This document shows positions 8,035 through 17,354 of a DNA stretch of 64,000 nucleotides, piece after piece. A program made the translations under genes and the position numbers. Every line of letters starts with the position of its first letter. The first letter of the stretch is position 1. Source of the stretch: Murimonas intestini (GTDB taxonomy: Bacteria > Bacillota > Clostridia > Lachnospirales > Lachnospiraceae); contig NZ_JANKBI010000023.1 of assembly GCF_024622195.1 (NCBI RefSeq), positions 1-64,000 of the forward strand, read 5' to 3'. The notes beneath the pieces were generated by a model. That model saw only the letters and a list, made by a program, of their open reading frames with translations, did no database searches and was not told the DNA's origin.

Positions 8035-10008
8035 TCAGCATATCTCTGCGCCTGAGGGCATCTTCTTCTCAGGTACCATAAGCGCCAGTTCTCCGTTTTC
8101 ATCTTCTGCACAGAGCAGCATTCCTTCTGAAAGGACACCTGCCAGCTTCGCAGGTTTTAAGTTGACCAGCACCATCACTTTCTTGCCTACCATCTCTTCT
8201 GCACTGTAATTAGCCTTTATACCAGATACGATCTGTTTTACCTGGCTGCCCACACGCACCTGGGAGCAGAGGAGTTTCTTAGATTTTTTCACTTCCTCAC
8301 AGGCGATGATCTCCCCAACCTGAAACTGCATTTTCATGAAGTCATCGTATGTGATCTCTTCCTTTGCCTCAATATCAATGACAGGCTCCGCCGGCTTCTC
8401 TTCCTCAGCCGCACCGCCTGCTGCTTTTACCTGCTCTTCTCTGAGCTTCTCCACCTTTTCCAGTACTTCCTTCAAGTCAAGCCTAGCAAATAAGATCTCC
8501 GGCTTTTCTGTCACCTTTGTCCCGGACACGTAAGCTCCGTAGCTGTCCATATGGTCAAATCCACGCTTCTTCGCATTTAGCTGTCCCAGGATCTTTTCTG
8601 ATGTTTCAGGCATAAATGCTTCCAGCAGCTCTGCACCGATGGAAATACTCTCTACCAGATTATAAAGTACTGTTGAGAGGCGGTCCTGTCTGCTCTCATC
8701 CTTAGCCAGGGCCCAGGGCATTGTCTCATCAATATATTTATTGCAGCGTTTAAATAAAGTAAAGATCTCTGTTATAGCGTCTGCCACACGCAGTTCTTCC
8801 ATCTTGGCTGCCACCTTTTTAGGCGTATCCAGCGCAACTGCCTTAAGCTCCTCGTCAACAGGCTCTGTCACGCCCTTGTCTGCCACCACTCCGCCAAAAT
8901 ACTTGTTTGACATAGAGATCGTCCTGTTTACAAGATTTCCCAGGGTATTTGCCAGATCAGAGTTCATCCTCTCGACCATCAGCTCCCAGGAAATAATACC
9001 ATCATTTTCAAACGGCATTTCATGGAGTACAAAATAACGCACAGCATCCACACCAAAGAAATCAACGAGATCATCTGCGTAAAGCACATTTCCCTTAGAT
9101 TTGCTCATCTTGCCGTCTCCCTGAAGCAGCCACGGATGCCCGAATATCTGCTTAGGCAGCGGAAGGTCCAGTGCCATCAGGAAAATAGGCCAGTAAATAG
9201 TATGGAAACGGATAATATCCTTTCCAATCAGGTGAAGATCTGCCGGCCAGTCTCTCTTAAACTGCTCTGTACACTCCCCGTCACAGTCATATCCAATTCC
9301 GGTAATATAGTTTGTGAGGGCATCCAGCCACACATAAGTCACATGCTTTGGATCAAAGCTCACCGGAATGCCCCATTTAAATGAGGTCCTGGATACACAG
9401 AGATCCTGAAGTCCCGGCAGCAGGAAATTATTCATCATCTCATTTTTCCTGGAAACAGGCTGTATGAACTCAGGATGGGTATTAATATGCTCAATAAGCC
9501 TGTCGGCATATTTACTCATTTTAAAGAAATAAGCCTCTTCTTTTGCCGGCTGTACCTCCCCACCGCAGTCAGGACATTTGCCGTCCGCCAGCTGGGACTC
9601 TGTAAAAAAGGATTCACAGGGTGTACAGTACATCCCCTCATAATGCCCCTTGTAGATATCTCCCTGGTCATAAAGCTTCTTAAATATTTTCTGGACCTGC
9701 TTTTCATGATAGTCATCTGTTGTCCTTATAAATTTATCATAAGATGTATTCATAAGGTCCCAGATCCTCCTGACCTCAGAAGCCACATTATCCACAAACT
9801 GTTTTGGAGTAATGCCGGCATCCTCAGCCTTGATCTCAATCTTCTGTCCATGCTCATCAGTACCTGTCTGGAAGAAGACATCATATCCCTGCTCCCGCTT
9901 AAACCTTGCAATACTGTCTGCCAGCACGATCTCATAAGTATTGCCAATATGAGGCTTGCCTGAAGTATAGGCAATAGCCGTAGTTATATAATATTTTTTC
10001 TTGTCCAT
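8035..10008 (-). CDS. metG: Methionine--tRNA ligase
   Basis: 657 residues from the ATG at 10008, which follows AAAGGAGGAATTCCC; an in-frame start 54 bases upstream falls in the T-box terminator and is rejected. It charges tRNA-Met with methionine. The class I signature HIGN lies near residue 19 and KMSKSKGN near residue 299. The connective peptide holds a CxxC...CxxC zinc knuckle (CTPCE ... CPDCG). The last 100 residues form the Trbp111/EMAPII-like tRNA-binding and dimerisation domain (FQVGEIIACEEV), after an Ala/Glu-rich linker. Control is by the T-box leader directly upstream. Confidence 0.98.
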   Translation of the reverse strand: MDKKKYYITTAIAYTSGKPHIGNTYEIVLADSIARFKREQGYDVFFQTGTDEHGQKIEIKAEDAGITPKQFVDNVASEVRRIWDLMNTSYDKFIRTTDDYHEKQVQKIFKKLYDQGDIYKGHYEGMYCTPCESFFTESQLADGKCPDCGGEVQPAKEEAYFFKMSKYADRLIEHINTHPEFIQPVSRKNEMMNNFLLPGLQDLCVSRTSFKWGIPVSFDPKHVTYVWLDALTNYITGIGYDCDGECTEQFKRDWPADLHLIGKDIIRFHTIYWPIFLMALDLPLPKQIFGHPWLLQGDGKMSKSKGNVLYADDLVDFFGVDAVRYFVLHEMPFENDGIISWELMVERMNSDLANTLGNLVNRTISMSNKYFGGVVADKGVTEPVDEELKAVALDTPKKVAAKMEELRVADAITEIFTLFKRCNKYIDETMPWALAKDESRQDRLSTVLYNLVESISIGAELLEAFMPETSEKILGQLNAKKRGFDHMDSYGAYVSGTKVTEKPEILFARLDLKEVLEKVEKLREEQVKAAGGAAEEEKPAEPVIDIEAKEEITYDDFMKMQFQVGEIIACEEVKKSKKLLCSQVRVGSQVKQIVSGIKANYSAEEMVGKKVMVLVNLKPAKLAGVLSEGMLLCAEDENGELALMVPEKKMPSGAEIC

Positions 10009-10041
10009 GGGAATTCCTCCTTTAACCCTTTTACATTCAGA

Positions 10042-10415
10042 ATAAAAAACCTGCCTTCTCAATTTGAGAAGGCAGGATCATCCCGCGTTACCACTTCACT
10101 TTATCCATTCCTCACAGAACAGACCTTATCAAGTATACGGCCCGTCATGACTTCCTATCCAGGAACATAACTCCTCCGACAGAACCATTACACTCAGCCG
10201 CTATAACAGGCGGCACCTGTTGCAGCCTTGCAGGACCATCCTGTTCGGTGCACCACTCAGAAGCCATCTTCCGTCTGCGCTCACATATCCCTCTCAGCAT
10301 TGACCCGGGGCCCCGGTAAATCTTCCGGTGTGCTCCGTCCGGCCTTGGGATTTCTCTGTAATGCTCCCGCATACGTACTCTTTTCATCACTGCGTTTTTC
10401 TAACCTTAAGGCTAA
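10042..10415 (-). ncRNA. T-box leader of metG
   Basis: Read on the minus strand, the leader has the conserved Stem I opening GATGAAAAGAGTACG, then the T-box GAAGTGGTAACGCGGGA. It ends in a terminator whose arms are CCTGCCTTCTC/GAGAAGGCAGG (10050-10060, 10066-10076) followed by six U. The T-box overlaps the terminator region in the way needed for an antiterminator. T-boxes read through when the cognate tRNA is uncharged. An AUG at 10267-10265, in a purine-rich loop, is a candidate Met specifier. A TTGACA at 10438-10433 may be the -35; the -10 is weak. Exact 5' end uncertain. Confidence 0.88.
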
Positions 10416-10488
10416 CACAAGGCAGCATTTCTGTCAAGGCTCACCTTCTCTGATTTTGAAGCTTACGCACGAAAACACCTCGCGGGAC

Positions 10489-10508
10489 GGTGACGTGTGA
10501 ATAGTAAC
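10489..10508. repeat. Degenerate copy of the GTTACTG/CAGTAAC intergenic repeat
   Basis: GGTGACGTGTGAATAGTAAC resembles one half of the 27-nt repeat found at 8007 and 19061. The other half is not recognisable. It lies at the 3' end of the TauE gene. Weak support. Confidence 0.3.
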
Positions 10509-10518
10509 CCGGATTTCG

Positions 10519-11292
10519 CTACTTTGTCAGCAGATTCACAACAAGCATCACCACTCCAAGCACAAACAGCACAGCTCCTGTGATACGGTTTAAGACCTTG
10601 GGGGATGCATCATTTGCGATCCTGGCCGCACCCTGGGCGCCCACAAGCGTTGCGGCAATACAGATCAGCAAGGCCGGAATATCAGGCAGCCCGCCTATTA
10701 CCATGTGGGATGCCGCCCCAGTAAATGCAGTAAATGACATGATAAATACACTTGTTCCAACTGCTGTTTTTAATTCATAGCCAAGGACGCTTGTGAGTAT
10801 GAGCAGCATCATCATTCCTCCGCCTGCACCGATAAACCCGCAGACAAAGCCAATCATAATACCGCATACTATTGACTGGATCACTTTAGTCCTGACGCTC
10901 TTTCCCTCCTGCACATCCTTTGTGGTCATTACAGGTTTCAGGATAAATTTAACGCCCAGCAGTACTGTCATAATAATTGAAAAATTGCCCATTGACCTGT
11001 TTGGCACAAGAGAGGCAATAAAACTCCCCACAAGTGTAAAGACAAGGACTGCACCCATCATAATAAACCCATTCTTAACATCCAGGTTCTTATTTTTTCC
11101 ATATGTGTACGCTGACGCCGCTGATGCCAGTACATCTGAGGCAAGTGCTATCCCCACTGCCTGATAAGCGGGAAAGCCCAGAAATGTGATCAGCATGGGC
11201 GATATGACGGCTGCCGCGGACATCCCTGCAAATCCCGTTCCAATCCCGGCTCCCAAACCTGCAATTATGCAGACAATGATCTTAGTTATCAT
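10519..11292 (-). CDS. TauE/SafE (DUF81) family membrane transporter
   Basis: 257 residues, mostly hydrophobic, with about eight membrane helices and the two internal Gly-rich repeats of the family: GAGIGTGFAGMSAAAVISP near the N-terminus and GFIGAGGGMMMLLIL in the second half. Members move small anions such as sulfite, sulfoacetate or taurine-derived compounds, usually outward. The ATG overlaps the 3' end of the MarR gene by 11 bases, so the regulator and transporter form one unit. The substrate cannot be predicted from sequence. Confidence 0.9.
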   Translation of the reverse strand: MITKIIVCIIAGLGAGIGTGFAGMSAAAVISPMLITFLGFPAYQAVGIALASDVLASAASAYTYGKNKNLDVKNGFIMMGAVLVFTLVGSFIASLVPNRSMGNFSIIMTVLLGVKFILKPVMTTKDVQEGKSVRTKVIQSIVCGIMIGFVCGFIGAGGGMMMLLILTSVLGYELKTAVGTSVFIMSFTAFTGAASHMVIGGLPDIPALLICIAATLVGAQGAARIANDASPKVLNRITGAVLFVLGVVMLVVNLLTK

Positions 11293-11725
11293 ATGTAACT
11301 GCCTCCCTTATATTTTCTGCAAACTTCTTTGTGATCTTCTCAAAAGCCTCCCGTTCCTCAGGCGATACGCCCCTGTATATGATCTCCAGACATCGCTTCT
11401 GGGCATTTTGGGCCGCCCGGCAGACCGGCTCTGCTTCCTTTCGCACCTGAATATGCACAAGCCTGCGGTCTTCTTTATCACTTCTGACATCCAGATACTT
11501 CTTTTTTACCAGAATGTCAATTCCCTTGGACACACATGACTTTGCAAGTCCCCTGTATTCAACAATATCCTTTGCCGTATCGTATCCGGGGTTATTAACC
11601 AGGAACAGAAGTATATCCACCTCATTTCTTCCCAGTCCGTACTCGCTGCAGACCTGGCCGATCACTTTTTCATACAGCCTGCGCAGCCGCTGTCCTGACA
11701 TAAGAACCTCTGTCATATCCCGCAT
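11282..11725 (-). CDS. MarR-family transcriptional regulator
   Basis: 147 residues with a central winged helix-turn-helix (about 35-105). It includes LGRNEVDILLFLVNNPG, the recognition helix region SCVSKGIDILVKKKYL, and the wing DVRSDKEDRRLVHIQ with the conserved D-x-R-x(4)-L pattern. An AAGGAGG site precedes the ATG. It heads a two-gene operon with the TauE transporter and is preceded by direct repeats likely to be its own operator. It may sense the transporter substrate or its precursor. Confidence 0.92.
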   Translation of the reverse strand: MRDMTEVLMSGQRLRRLYEKVIGQVCSEYGLGRNEVDILLFLVNNPGYDTAKDIVEYRGLAKSCVSKGIDILVKKKYLDVRSDKEDRRLVHIQVRKEAEPVCRAAQNAQKRCLEIIYRGVSPEEREAFEKITKKFAENIREAVTYDN

Positions 11726-11774
11726 TTTAAAGCCTCCTTACCGCCCAAAATTAAACCTCCGCTGCCCGTGGAAA

Positions 11775-11850
11775 CAATAGTTCTTCATCGAACTGTTTCT
11801 TCACGAACTATATTATCAGACATCCGGCTCAAAAGCAAGTATTAATATTT
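11775..11850 (-). promoter_or_regulatory. Promoter and repeated operator of the MarR-TauE operon
   Basis: On the minus strand TTGCTT, a 17-base spacer and TAATAT form a plausible promoter. They are followed at once by two tandem near-identical motifs, AGTTCGTGAAGAA and AGTTCGATGAAGAA, within about 11778-11812. Repeats over the transcription start are typical of repressor sites, and the first gene is a MarR repressor. Confidence 0.55.
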
Positions 11851-12829
11851 AACGCGCTGTTACATCCTCATGGCGCAGTCTCGCATACGCCGCTGCCCCT
11901 TCCATTCCGGCCGCATCTCCCAGACGGGCAGTAACGATTCTGCACGCATCTCTGGCCAGTTTCAGGGAATGGGCTTCTACTGTTTTCCTGGTGCTGCATA
12001 AGAGCCGCTCTCCTGCCTGTGACATCCCGCCCCCGATGATGATCATCTCAGGGTTTAAAAGATTCATAGCTGTTCCCAGGGCAAAGCCCAGCAGCTCTCC
12101 TGTCTCCTCAAGCGTTTCAATTGCCGTCCTGTCACCCATATCGTAGGCCTCTGAGAGCATATCTGCCGTCACCTTAGAGTAATCTCCTCCTACCCAATCT
12201 GTTATGATGGAGGTCCTGCCTTCCCCTATTTTTTCACGCAGGGTATTTACCATTCCAACGGCGGATACGTACCGCCCCAGGCATCCGGAGCTGCCGCAGT
12301 TGCAGGGGCGGCCCTCCCGGAACATATTCATATGGCCGAATTCATTAGCGCTCCCCCCGGCTCCGTACAGCATATGTCCATCCACAATGTACGCTGCCCC
12401 AAGTCCTGTTCCCAGTGTCAGCATCATCAGATTTTTCATCCCTTTTCCGGCCCCGAAATACCACTCGCCATACAGGTTCACCCTTGCATCATTGTCTATA
12501 TAAACCGGTATTCCCAGCCGCTCCCCAAGCCACGAAGAGACAGGCACATCCTCCCAGTCGGGAAAGTTTGGCGAAAACCTGGAAACTCCCGCCTTTATGT
12601 CCATAAGCCCGGGTACGCCGATACCCATAGCTTCCACTTCTGAAACACTGATTCCCGTTTCCTCCAGCAGCCCTGTGATACCCTCATACATCCTTTCCAG
12701 CACATGCTGCGATCCGTATTCTTTTTCCGTATCCAGGCGCCTTTCCCCTGCCTTGGCCAGCCCTTCATCAAATATGGCCAGTTTAATATTCGTTCCCCCC
12801 AGATCCATTCCTACATAATATTTCTTCAT
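11849..12829 (-). CDS. ROK-family sugar kinase (glucokinase-like)
   Basis: 326 residues from the ATG at 12829, preceded by AAGGGGGC; an in-frame upstream start at 12871 lacks a site. It has the phosphate-1 loop GMDLGGTNIKLA, the catalytic Asp in YIDNDARV, and the phosphate-2 loop LTLGTGLGAAYI. The ROK zinc motif EFGHMN ... CNCGSSGCLGRY follows. The residue after GCL is Gly, where ROK kinases usually have Glu. Unlike the ROK protein at 2019, it has no DNA-binding domain and keeps the DND motif, so it should phosphorylate a hexose such as glucose. No transporter is adjacent. Confidence 0.9.
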   Translation of the reverse strand: MKKYYVGMDLGGTNIKLAIFDEGLAKAGERRLDTEKEYGSQHVLERMYEGITGLLEETGISVSEVEAMGIGVPGLMDIKAGVSRFSPNFPDWEDVPVSSWLGERLGIPVYIDNDARVNLYGEWYFGAGKGMKNLMMLTLGTGLGAAYIVDGHMLYGAGGSANEFGHMNMFREGRPCNCGSSGCLGRYVSAVGMVNTLREKIGEGRTSIITDWVGGDYSKVTADMLSEAYDMGDRTAIETLEETGELLGFALGTAMNLLNPEMIIIGGGMSQAGERLLCSTRKTVEAHSLKLARDACRIVTARLGDAAGMEGAAAYARLRHEDVTAR

Positions 12830-12965
12830 ATGAGCCCCCTTATTAGATGGATTTTGGCACACTTGTATCATGTTTTCACGGCCTGTGCAGCAATTTCACA
12901 GACCTGCTGACTATTTTACAATATTTCAATTGTAATGTAAATGTTACGCATAGGAGTTATTTTTT

Positions 12966-12992
12966 ATGCATATCCTGACTACAAAGGCATAA
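12966..12992 (+). other. Candidate 8-codon leader ORF upstream of the DUF885 gene
   Basis: TAGGAG followed 8 bases later by ATG opens an eight-codon reading frame (MHILTTKA) that stops 8 bases before the DUF885 start. The ribosome binding site is better than that of the main gene, so re-initiation or coupling is possible. No attenuator hairpin is evident. Speculative. Confidence 0.2.
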
Positions 12993-13000
12993 CAGGTGAC

Positions 13001-14758
13001 ATGATGCGCAAACCTAAATTATCTACCGTACTAAGGCTGCTGTTGATTCCGGCTGCCGCCTTCCTTATCTTCTCTGTCTGTTTCTACATACATAAAAGGT
13101 CTGAAGCCGGAGAGAACGAAAAATTCACTGATTTTACTACTAATATGTTCTGTCAGGAACTGCTGGGAAACACACTTAACCTTCACTACACTGTCTCAGA
13201 TCCTACCATGTATGGCATACAGGATTACCAGGTCACACTGGGAAGTGCAGAACCGGCAGCCCTGGAGGCTTCCTTTGCAGTCCTGGAAAATTATCAGAAC
13301 GCCCTGCATGATTTTTCCTACAGCTCTCTCTCAGAAGATAACCAGATCACTTATGACATTCTGGACGCTTACCTGAGCACCCAGGAGACTTCTAAGGATT
13401 TTCTTCTCTATGATGAACCCCTCGGTCCTACCATCGGTACCCAGGCACAGCTGCCCGTACTGCTGGCAGAATACAGCTTTCACAGTATAAAGGATATTGA
13501 AGACTACCTGGGGCTGCTGGAACAGATGGATGTTTACTATGGATCTCTTTTACACTATGAACAGGCGAAATCAGCTGCAGGGCTTTTTATGAGCAGCCGT
13601 GTAGCTGACAATATCATTGCACAGTGCCAGGCATTTATCCAGAATCCTTCTGATAATTTTCTGATAACCACCTTTAATGCCAGGGTGGACGCTCTCTCCG
13701 GGCTGTCAGAGGAGCAGAAAGCTGAGTATAAAAAAAGAAACGGGGATATGGTGTTAAACCATGTCATCCCCGCTTATAAAAATCTTATAGAAGGCCTCAC
13801 CGCCTTAAATGGAACCGGAAAGAATGATAAGGGCCTCTGCTGGCTGCCCGACGGCAAAGCATATTACGAATATCTGGTCCATCAAAGTACTGGCTGCTAT
13901 GCATCCGTGGATACAATACAACAGCGTATCCAGTCTCAGCTGACTGCTGATTATCAGGCGCTCATGGATCTTGTGGCCCAGAACCCATCCATTTTGAGCA
14001 CTGCTTCTGCTTATACACAAGGCCCTTCTGACCCGGACGGGATGCTGAAAGACTTAAAGCAGAAAATTGCCCAGGACTTTCCTGACCCTCCTGAAGTAAA
14101 TTTTGAAGTCAAATATGTCGACAGCTCCCTGGAGGACTACTTAAGCCCGGCGTTCTATCTCACACCGCCAATTGATGATATCACTTCCAATGTTATTTAC
14201 ATTAACAGAGGCTCCGGTTACACACCTCTGGAGCTGTATACTACACTGGCACACGAGGGTTATCCCGGACACCTGTACCAGACTGTCTATTCAGCAGAAA
14301 AGACCTCCAATCCCATGCGCAGCCTGCTCAGCTTCGGAGGCTATACGGAGGGCTGGGCCACATATGTGGAAATGTATTCATACGGCCTGGCAGACGTCAA
14401 AAAGGATAACGCAGAGCTGTTCCGCCTGAACCGTTCAATCATGCTGGGAGTCTCCTCTCTGCTTGACATTGCCATCCATTATCACGGCTACAGCCGTGAA
14501 GACACTGCAGCCTATTTAGAAAAACTGGGACTTAAGAACTCAGATTCATTTTACGACATGATCCTGGAAGCTCCGGCTAACTATCTGAAATATTATGTGG
14601 GCTACCTCTGCTTTTCTGATCTGAGAGACAGTGTGAAAAAAGTACAGGGAGAGAACTTTTCCCTCAAAGATTTCCATGAGGAAGTCCTGACGATCGGCCC
14701 GGCCCCATTTTCTGTTCTGGAAAAATATATGAAAAAGGCTTATTCTAACGCAGGATAA
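13001..14758 (+). CDS. DUF885 family protein, membrane-anchored putative metallopeptidase
   Basis: 585 residues from 13001, where AGGTG precedes a double ATG; an in-frame ATG at 12941 lacks a site. Residues about 8-30 form one hydrophobic segment after a basic start, so the protein is an exported membrane-anchored or signal-anchor protein. The C-terminal half has HEGYPGHLYQ, the HExxxGH-like metal motif of DUF885, followed about 35 residues later by the acidic GYTEGWATYVE. This arrangement supports a zinc peptidase, but activity is unproven for most of the family. It stands alone, divergent from the ROK kinase. Confidence 0.85.
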   Translation: MMRKPKLSTVLRLLLIPAAAFLIFSVCFYIHKRSEAGENEKFTDFTTNMFCQELLGNTLNLHYTVSDPTMYGIQDYQVTLGSAEPAALEASFAVLENYQNALHDFSYSSLSEDNQITYDILDAYLSTQETSKDFLLYDEPLGPTIGTQAQLPVLLAEYSFHSIKDIEDYLGLLEQMDVYYGSLLHYEQAKSAAGLFMSSRVADNIIAQCQAFIQNPSDNFLITTFNARVDALSGLSEEQKAEYKKRNGDMVLNHVIPAYKNLIEGLTALNGTGKNDKGLCWLPDGKAYYEYLVHQSTGCYASVDTIQQRIQSQLTADYQALMDLVAQNPSILSTASAYTQGPSDPDGMLKDLKQKIAQDFPDPPEVNFEVKYVDSSLEDYLSPAFYLTPPIDDITSNVIYINRGSGYTPLELYTTLAHEGYPGHLYQTVYSAEKTSNPMRSLLSFGGYTEGWATYVEMYSYGLADVKKDNAELFRLNRSIMLGVSSLLDIAIHYHGYSREDTAAYLEKLGLKNSDSFYDMILEAPANYLKYYVGYLCFSDLRDSVKKVQGENFSLKDFHEEVLTIGPAPFSVLEKYMKKAYSNAG

Positions 14759-14805
14759 TTACCACTTGCCTGGCGGCGGAAGCCGGACGTATATTGCACA
14801 AACCT

Positions 14806-14837
14806 AAAAACAGGAATCCCAAACACCGGGATTCCTG
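14806..14837 (-). terminator. Intrinsic terminator of the MarR gene at 14887
   Basis: Arms CAGGAATCCC (14811-14820) and GGGATTCCTG (14828-14837) form a 10-bp hairpin. On the minus strand it is followed by TTTTT. It also lies just beyond the stop of the convergent DUF885 gene. Confidence 0.75.
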
Positions 14838-14886
14838 CCAACATATCATATTTTGCCGGGCTTCAGGCATCTGCCCGCTGTCACGC

Positions 14887-15327
14887 CTATTTCCCATAAT
14901 TCCGGAAGAATTCTTTTAAATTAGTCAGAGAGTGTACCAGCACCTCTGTCTCTTCCGGGTCCAAGCCCTGGATCGTAGCCTCTATCATATCCTCATGGAA
15001 TTTTCTGTGGTGTCCAAAGGCTCTTTTTCCCTTTTCAGTCAGAGATATGAGCACCACCCTTCTGTCTTTTTCACTTCTCTCCCTGTTGACATATCCTTTT
15101 TTCACCAGGTTATTGATGGCGATAGTCAGCGTACCAACAGTCACGGAAAGGGCTTTGGCAACTGTAGACATACTCTTAGAGCCATCCCGCCCGATTGCCT
15201 CGATAACATGCATATCATTATTTGTGATATCCTTAAATTCATCTATGATGATAGCTTTTTCCTCTATTGCCATTATATCATTAAATAATTTAACCAGTAC
15301 CTCATTGAGAGTCTCATAAGTATCCAC
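14887..15327 (-). CDS. MarR-family transcriptional regulator
   Basis: 146 residues. The winged helix-turn-helix runs about 30-105: NDMHVIEAIG, the recognition helix in LSVTVGTLTIAINNLVKKGY, and the wing RERSEKDRRVVLISLTEKG. This is close to the FabT-like subgroup of MarR proteins in clostridia, but no fatty-acid genes are nearby, so that function is not claimed. An AAGGGGTGG stretch precedes the ATG. It diverges from the GPH transporter across about 595 bases of AT-rich DNA and may or may not control it. Confidence 0.88.
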   Translation of the reverse strand: MDTYETLNEVLVKLFNDIMAIEEKAIIIDEFKDITNNDMHVIEAIGRDGSKSMSTVAKALSVTVGTLTIAINNLVKKGYVNRERSEKDRRVVLISLTEKGKRAFGHHRKFHEDMIEATIQGLDPEETEVLVHSLTNLKEFFRNYGK

Positions 15328-15778
15328 ACAACCACCCCTTTCTGACCTTACTTATCCCCATTATACACTACAAAAATAAAAATGTCACCGTATTTTCTTG
15401 ATTTTCAAACTATTAACAGCAGCTAATGTTAAATACGTATTTTTGCACCCTTGGATCATTTTCTTACGGTCTTTGCATTTACTGCGCAGACCTGCTGAAT
15501 AGTTACTATTTTTCCATGATACATGTATCATTTTTTGCCGCACCGCCAATTTGCTATTTATTACAATCGAATTTGTTGTTTTTGAAATACTCTTGTATAT
15601 TTTGTCTATATAAATTTTTATTTCTTAAATTTTATATTGTGATTATATCTTGTTTTTTATTTACTTATTCCATATTTTCTGTTATATTTTATTTATGTAT
15701 GCGGAGGCCCAAGGACAGGAGGTGAATACTGAAGGTTTTATACATCCTGCAGGATGCGGGATACTTACAAATGATACG
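15328..15778. other. AT-rich intergenic region without a supported gene
   Basis: Strongly AT-rich DNA between divergent genes. An open frame at 15426-15725 has no ribosome binding site, a hydrophobic composition explained by T-richness, and no recognisable family, so it is not called. It should hold promoters for the MarR gene and for the rightward GPH transporter transcript, but none matches consensus well. Confidence 0.5.
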
Positions 15779-15900
15779 TCAAATACCCCGGGCAGACTGC
15801 GGGGCACCAAATTTGCATCGCAGAAAGCTGCGGGGTATTTGACCCCCTGCGGCAGCCTCCGGATCAGGCAGGCTGAACTCCGGCTCGCTGCCCGCGGGAA
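15779..15900 (+). repeat. Two-hairpin leader repeat, copy 1 (before the GPH transporter)
   Basis: TCAAATACCCCG (15779-15790) pairs perfectly with CGGGGTATTTGA (15831-15842). A second hairpin is formed by the TGCGGCAGC segment (15848-15856) and GCTGCCCGCGGG (15887-15898). The element ends 22 bases before the transporter start. A diverged copy with the same order of parts lies at 53271-53399, directly before murG. Confidence 0.7.
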
Positions 15901-15922
15901 AAAATGGGAGGGGGAATATGTA

Positions 15923-17329
15923 ATGAGTGACACTACCCAAGTCACAATCAAAAAAAATGTACCATGGATGTTTTTTACTGCTTATTTTACAAATCAGATC
16001 GGTTCTGCTCTGACCATGCTTTTCCTGACAGTCTTTATCACAGAGTATATGGGGATTTCGCCTGCGCTCATGGCTGTCAGCCTGACTGTGGCCCGAATCG
16101 CGGATCTTGCGGTCTCACTATTTGCAGGAGCGATCGTCCAGAAGACCAATATGCGTTTTGGACAGTTCCGTTCCTGGCTGCTTATCATCATGCCAATTGT
16201 TCAGGTTGCAACTTTCCTGATCTTTGTAAACCCGAATATTGGCACAACAGGAAAAGCAGTCCTGATCGGTATCGCTTATTTCTTCACAAGCGCGCCAATG
16301 AATATCTTTGTAGTCGTTCATAATTCACTTATGGCCAAAATATCCGGCCCCAATATGGCAAACAGGATGGCAATAACCCCCAGGCTCGTGCAGGGAATCC
16401 AGCTGGGAAATATTGTAGCATCCATGATAACACTGCCCCTGGTCCAGTTCTTTGGCGGAAGTGAAATGACGAAGGGATTTCCAGTAGTGGCTGTATTATT
16501 TGGTGTGATAGCCCTCAGCGGACAGGTCCTGATGTTCATAGGAACTAAAAATTATGATGTTTATAATCCAAATCTCAAAAAGGTGGAGGGCAGTACCCAG
16601 TCAGTCAAACTTACCGCAATGTATGGTGAGACTCTGAAAAACGGCCAGCTCTGGATCCTGCTCATAACAGATATCCTGCGCCAGACATCAGTATTCGTGC
16701 TTTCCGGCATGCTGGGGTATTTCTTTACCTTTGCCGTGGGCGACTTTACTATGATGAGCAACGGCCTTTTGATCAACAGCCTGGCTGCCTGCGCAGGCGC
16801 CTTCTTTGTCGGCCCCTACATAGCGCGCAGGATCGGCAAGAAAAACTCCAGTATACTCTCTGCAGGCATAGCCTGTATTGCTTACCTGATCCTCGCTTTC
16901 TTTGCAAAAGACAACTGGATCATCTACATAAGCTGTACTGCATTTGCAGCTCTCGGACTTTCTATCGTAGGTTCTGTGGGCATCAATCTTTACCTGGATG
17001 CCGGTGAATATCAGTTCTACAAGACTGGCAAGGATAACCGTCCTTTTGTTATGTCACTGCAGACAGTACCTATGAAGATAGGCATGACTCTCTCCGGCTC
17101 TATTGTAGCTGCCATCCTGTATGAGGCAGGCTACGTACAGCATGAGGGTGCTGCCGCAACTATGTCCGACCCGCTGCGCATGGTATTCCTGACCGGTATG
17201 CTCGTAGCCATCCTGTATGGCCTGTCTGCAATACTGGTGTCCGCATTTAAGATAAACGAAGAAAAATCTAAGGAGTATGCAGCCGAAAATGACCGCACAC
17301 TGAAGGAACGCATGCAGAAACGGCCGTAA
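15923..17329 (+). CDS. GPH-family (glycoside-pentoside-hexuronide:cation) MFS transporter
   Basis: 468 residues from 15923, where GGGAGGGGG precedes the ATG; the open frame extends upstream through the leader repeat but has no start there. It has about twelve hydrophobic helices and the GPH hallmarks: an N-terminal FFTAYFTNQIGSA helix, then ARIADLAVSLFAGAIVQKT with the conserved acidic residue in TM2, and GYFFTFAVG in the second half. Such symporters take up sugars, glucuronides or, in gut anaerobes, other small organics. It is 25 bases upstream of the UroD-like gene, so the transported compound may be that enzyme's substrate. Confidence 0.9.
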   Translation: MSDTTQVTIKKNVPWMFFTAYFTNQIGSALTMLFLTVFITEYMGISPALMAVSLTVARIADLAVSLFAGAIVQKTNMRFGQFRSWLLIIMPIVQVATFLIFVNPNIGTTGKAVLIGIAYFFTSAPMNIFVVVHNSLMAKISGPNMANRMAITPRLVQGIQLGNIVASMITLPLVQFFGGSEMTKGFPVVAVLFGVIALSGQVLMFIGTKNYDVYNPNLKKVEGSTQSVKLTAMYGETLKNGQLWILLITDILRQTSVFVLSGMLGYFFTFAVGDFTMMSNGLLINSLAACAGAFFVGPYIARRIGKKNSSILSAGIACIAYLILAFFAKDNWIIYISCTAFAALGLSIVGSVGINLYLDAGEYQFYKTGKDNRPFVMSLQTVPMKIGMTLSGSIVAAILYEAGYVQHEGAAATMSDPLRMVFLTGMLVAILYGLSAILVSAFKINEEKSKEYAAENDRTLKERMQKRP

Positions 17330-17354
17330 ATTTATAAGAAAAGAGGTTAATGAT

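Noticed and set aside
10145..10390. 81-codon minus-strand frame before metG
   Set aside because: It lies wholly within the T-box leader, whose RNA motifs explain the sequence.
15426..15725. 99-codon plus-strand frame upstream of the GPH transporter
   Set aside because: No ribosome site, AT-driven hydrophobic translation, and it runs towards the structured leader repeat.
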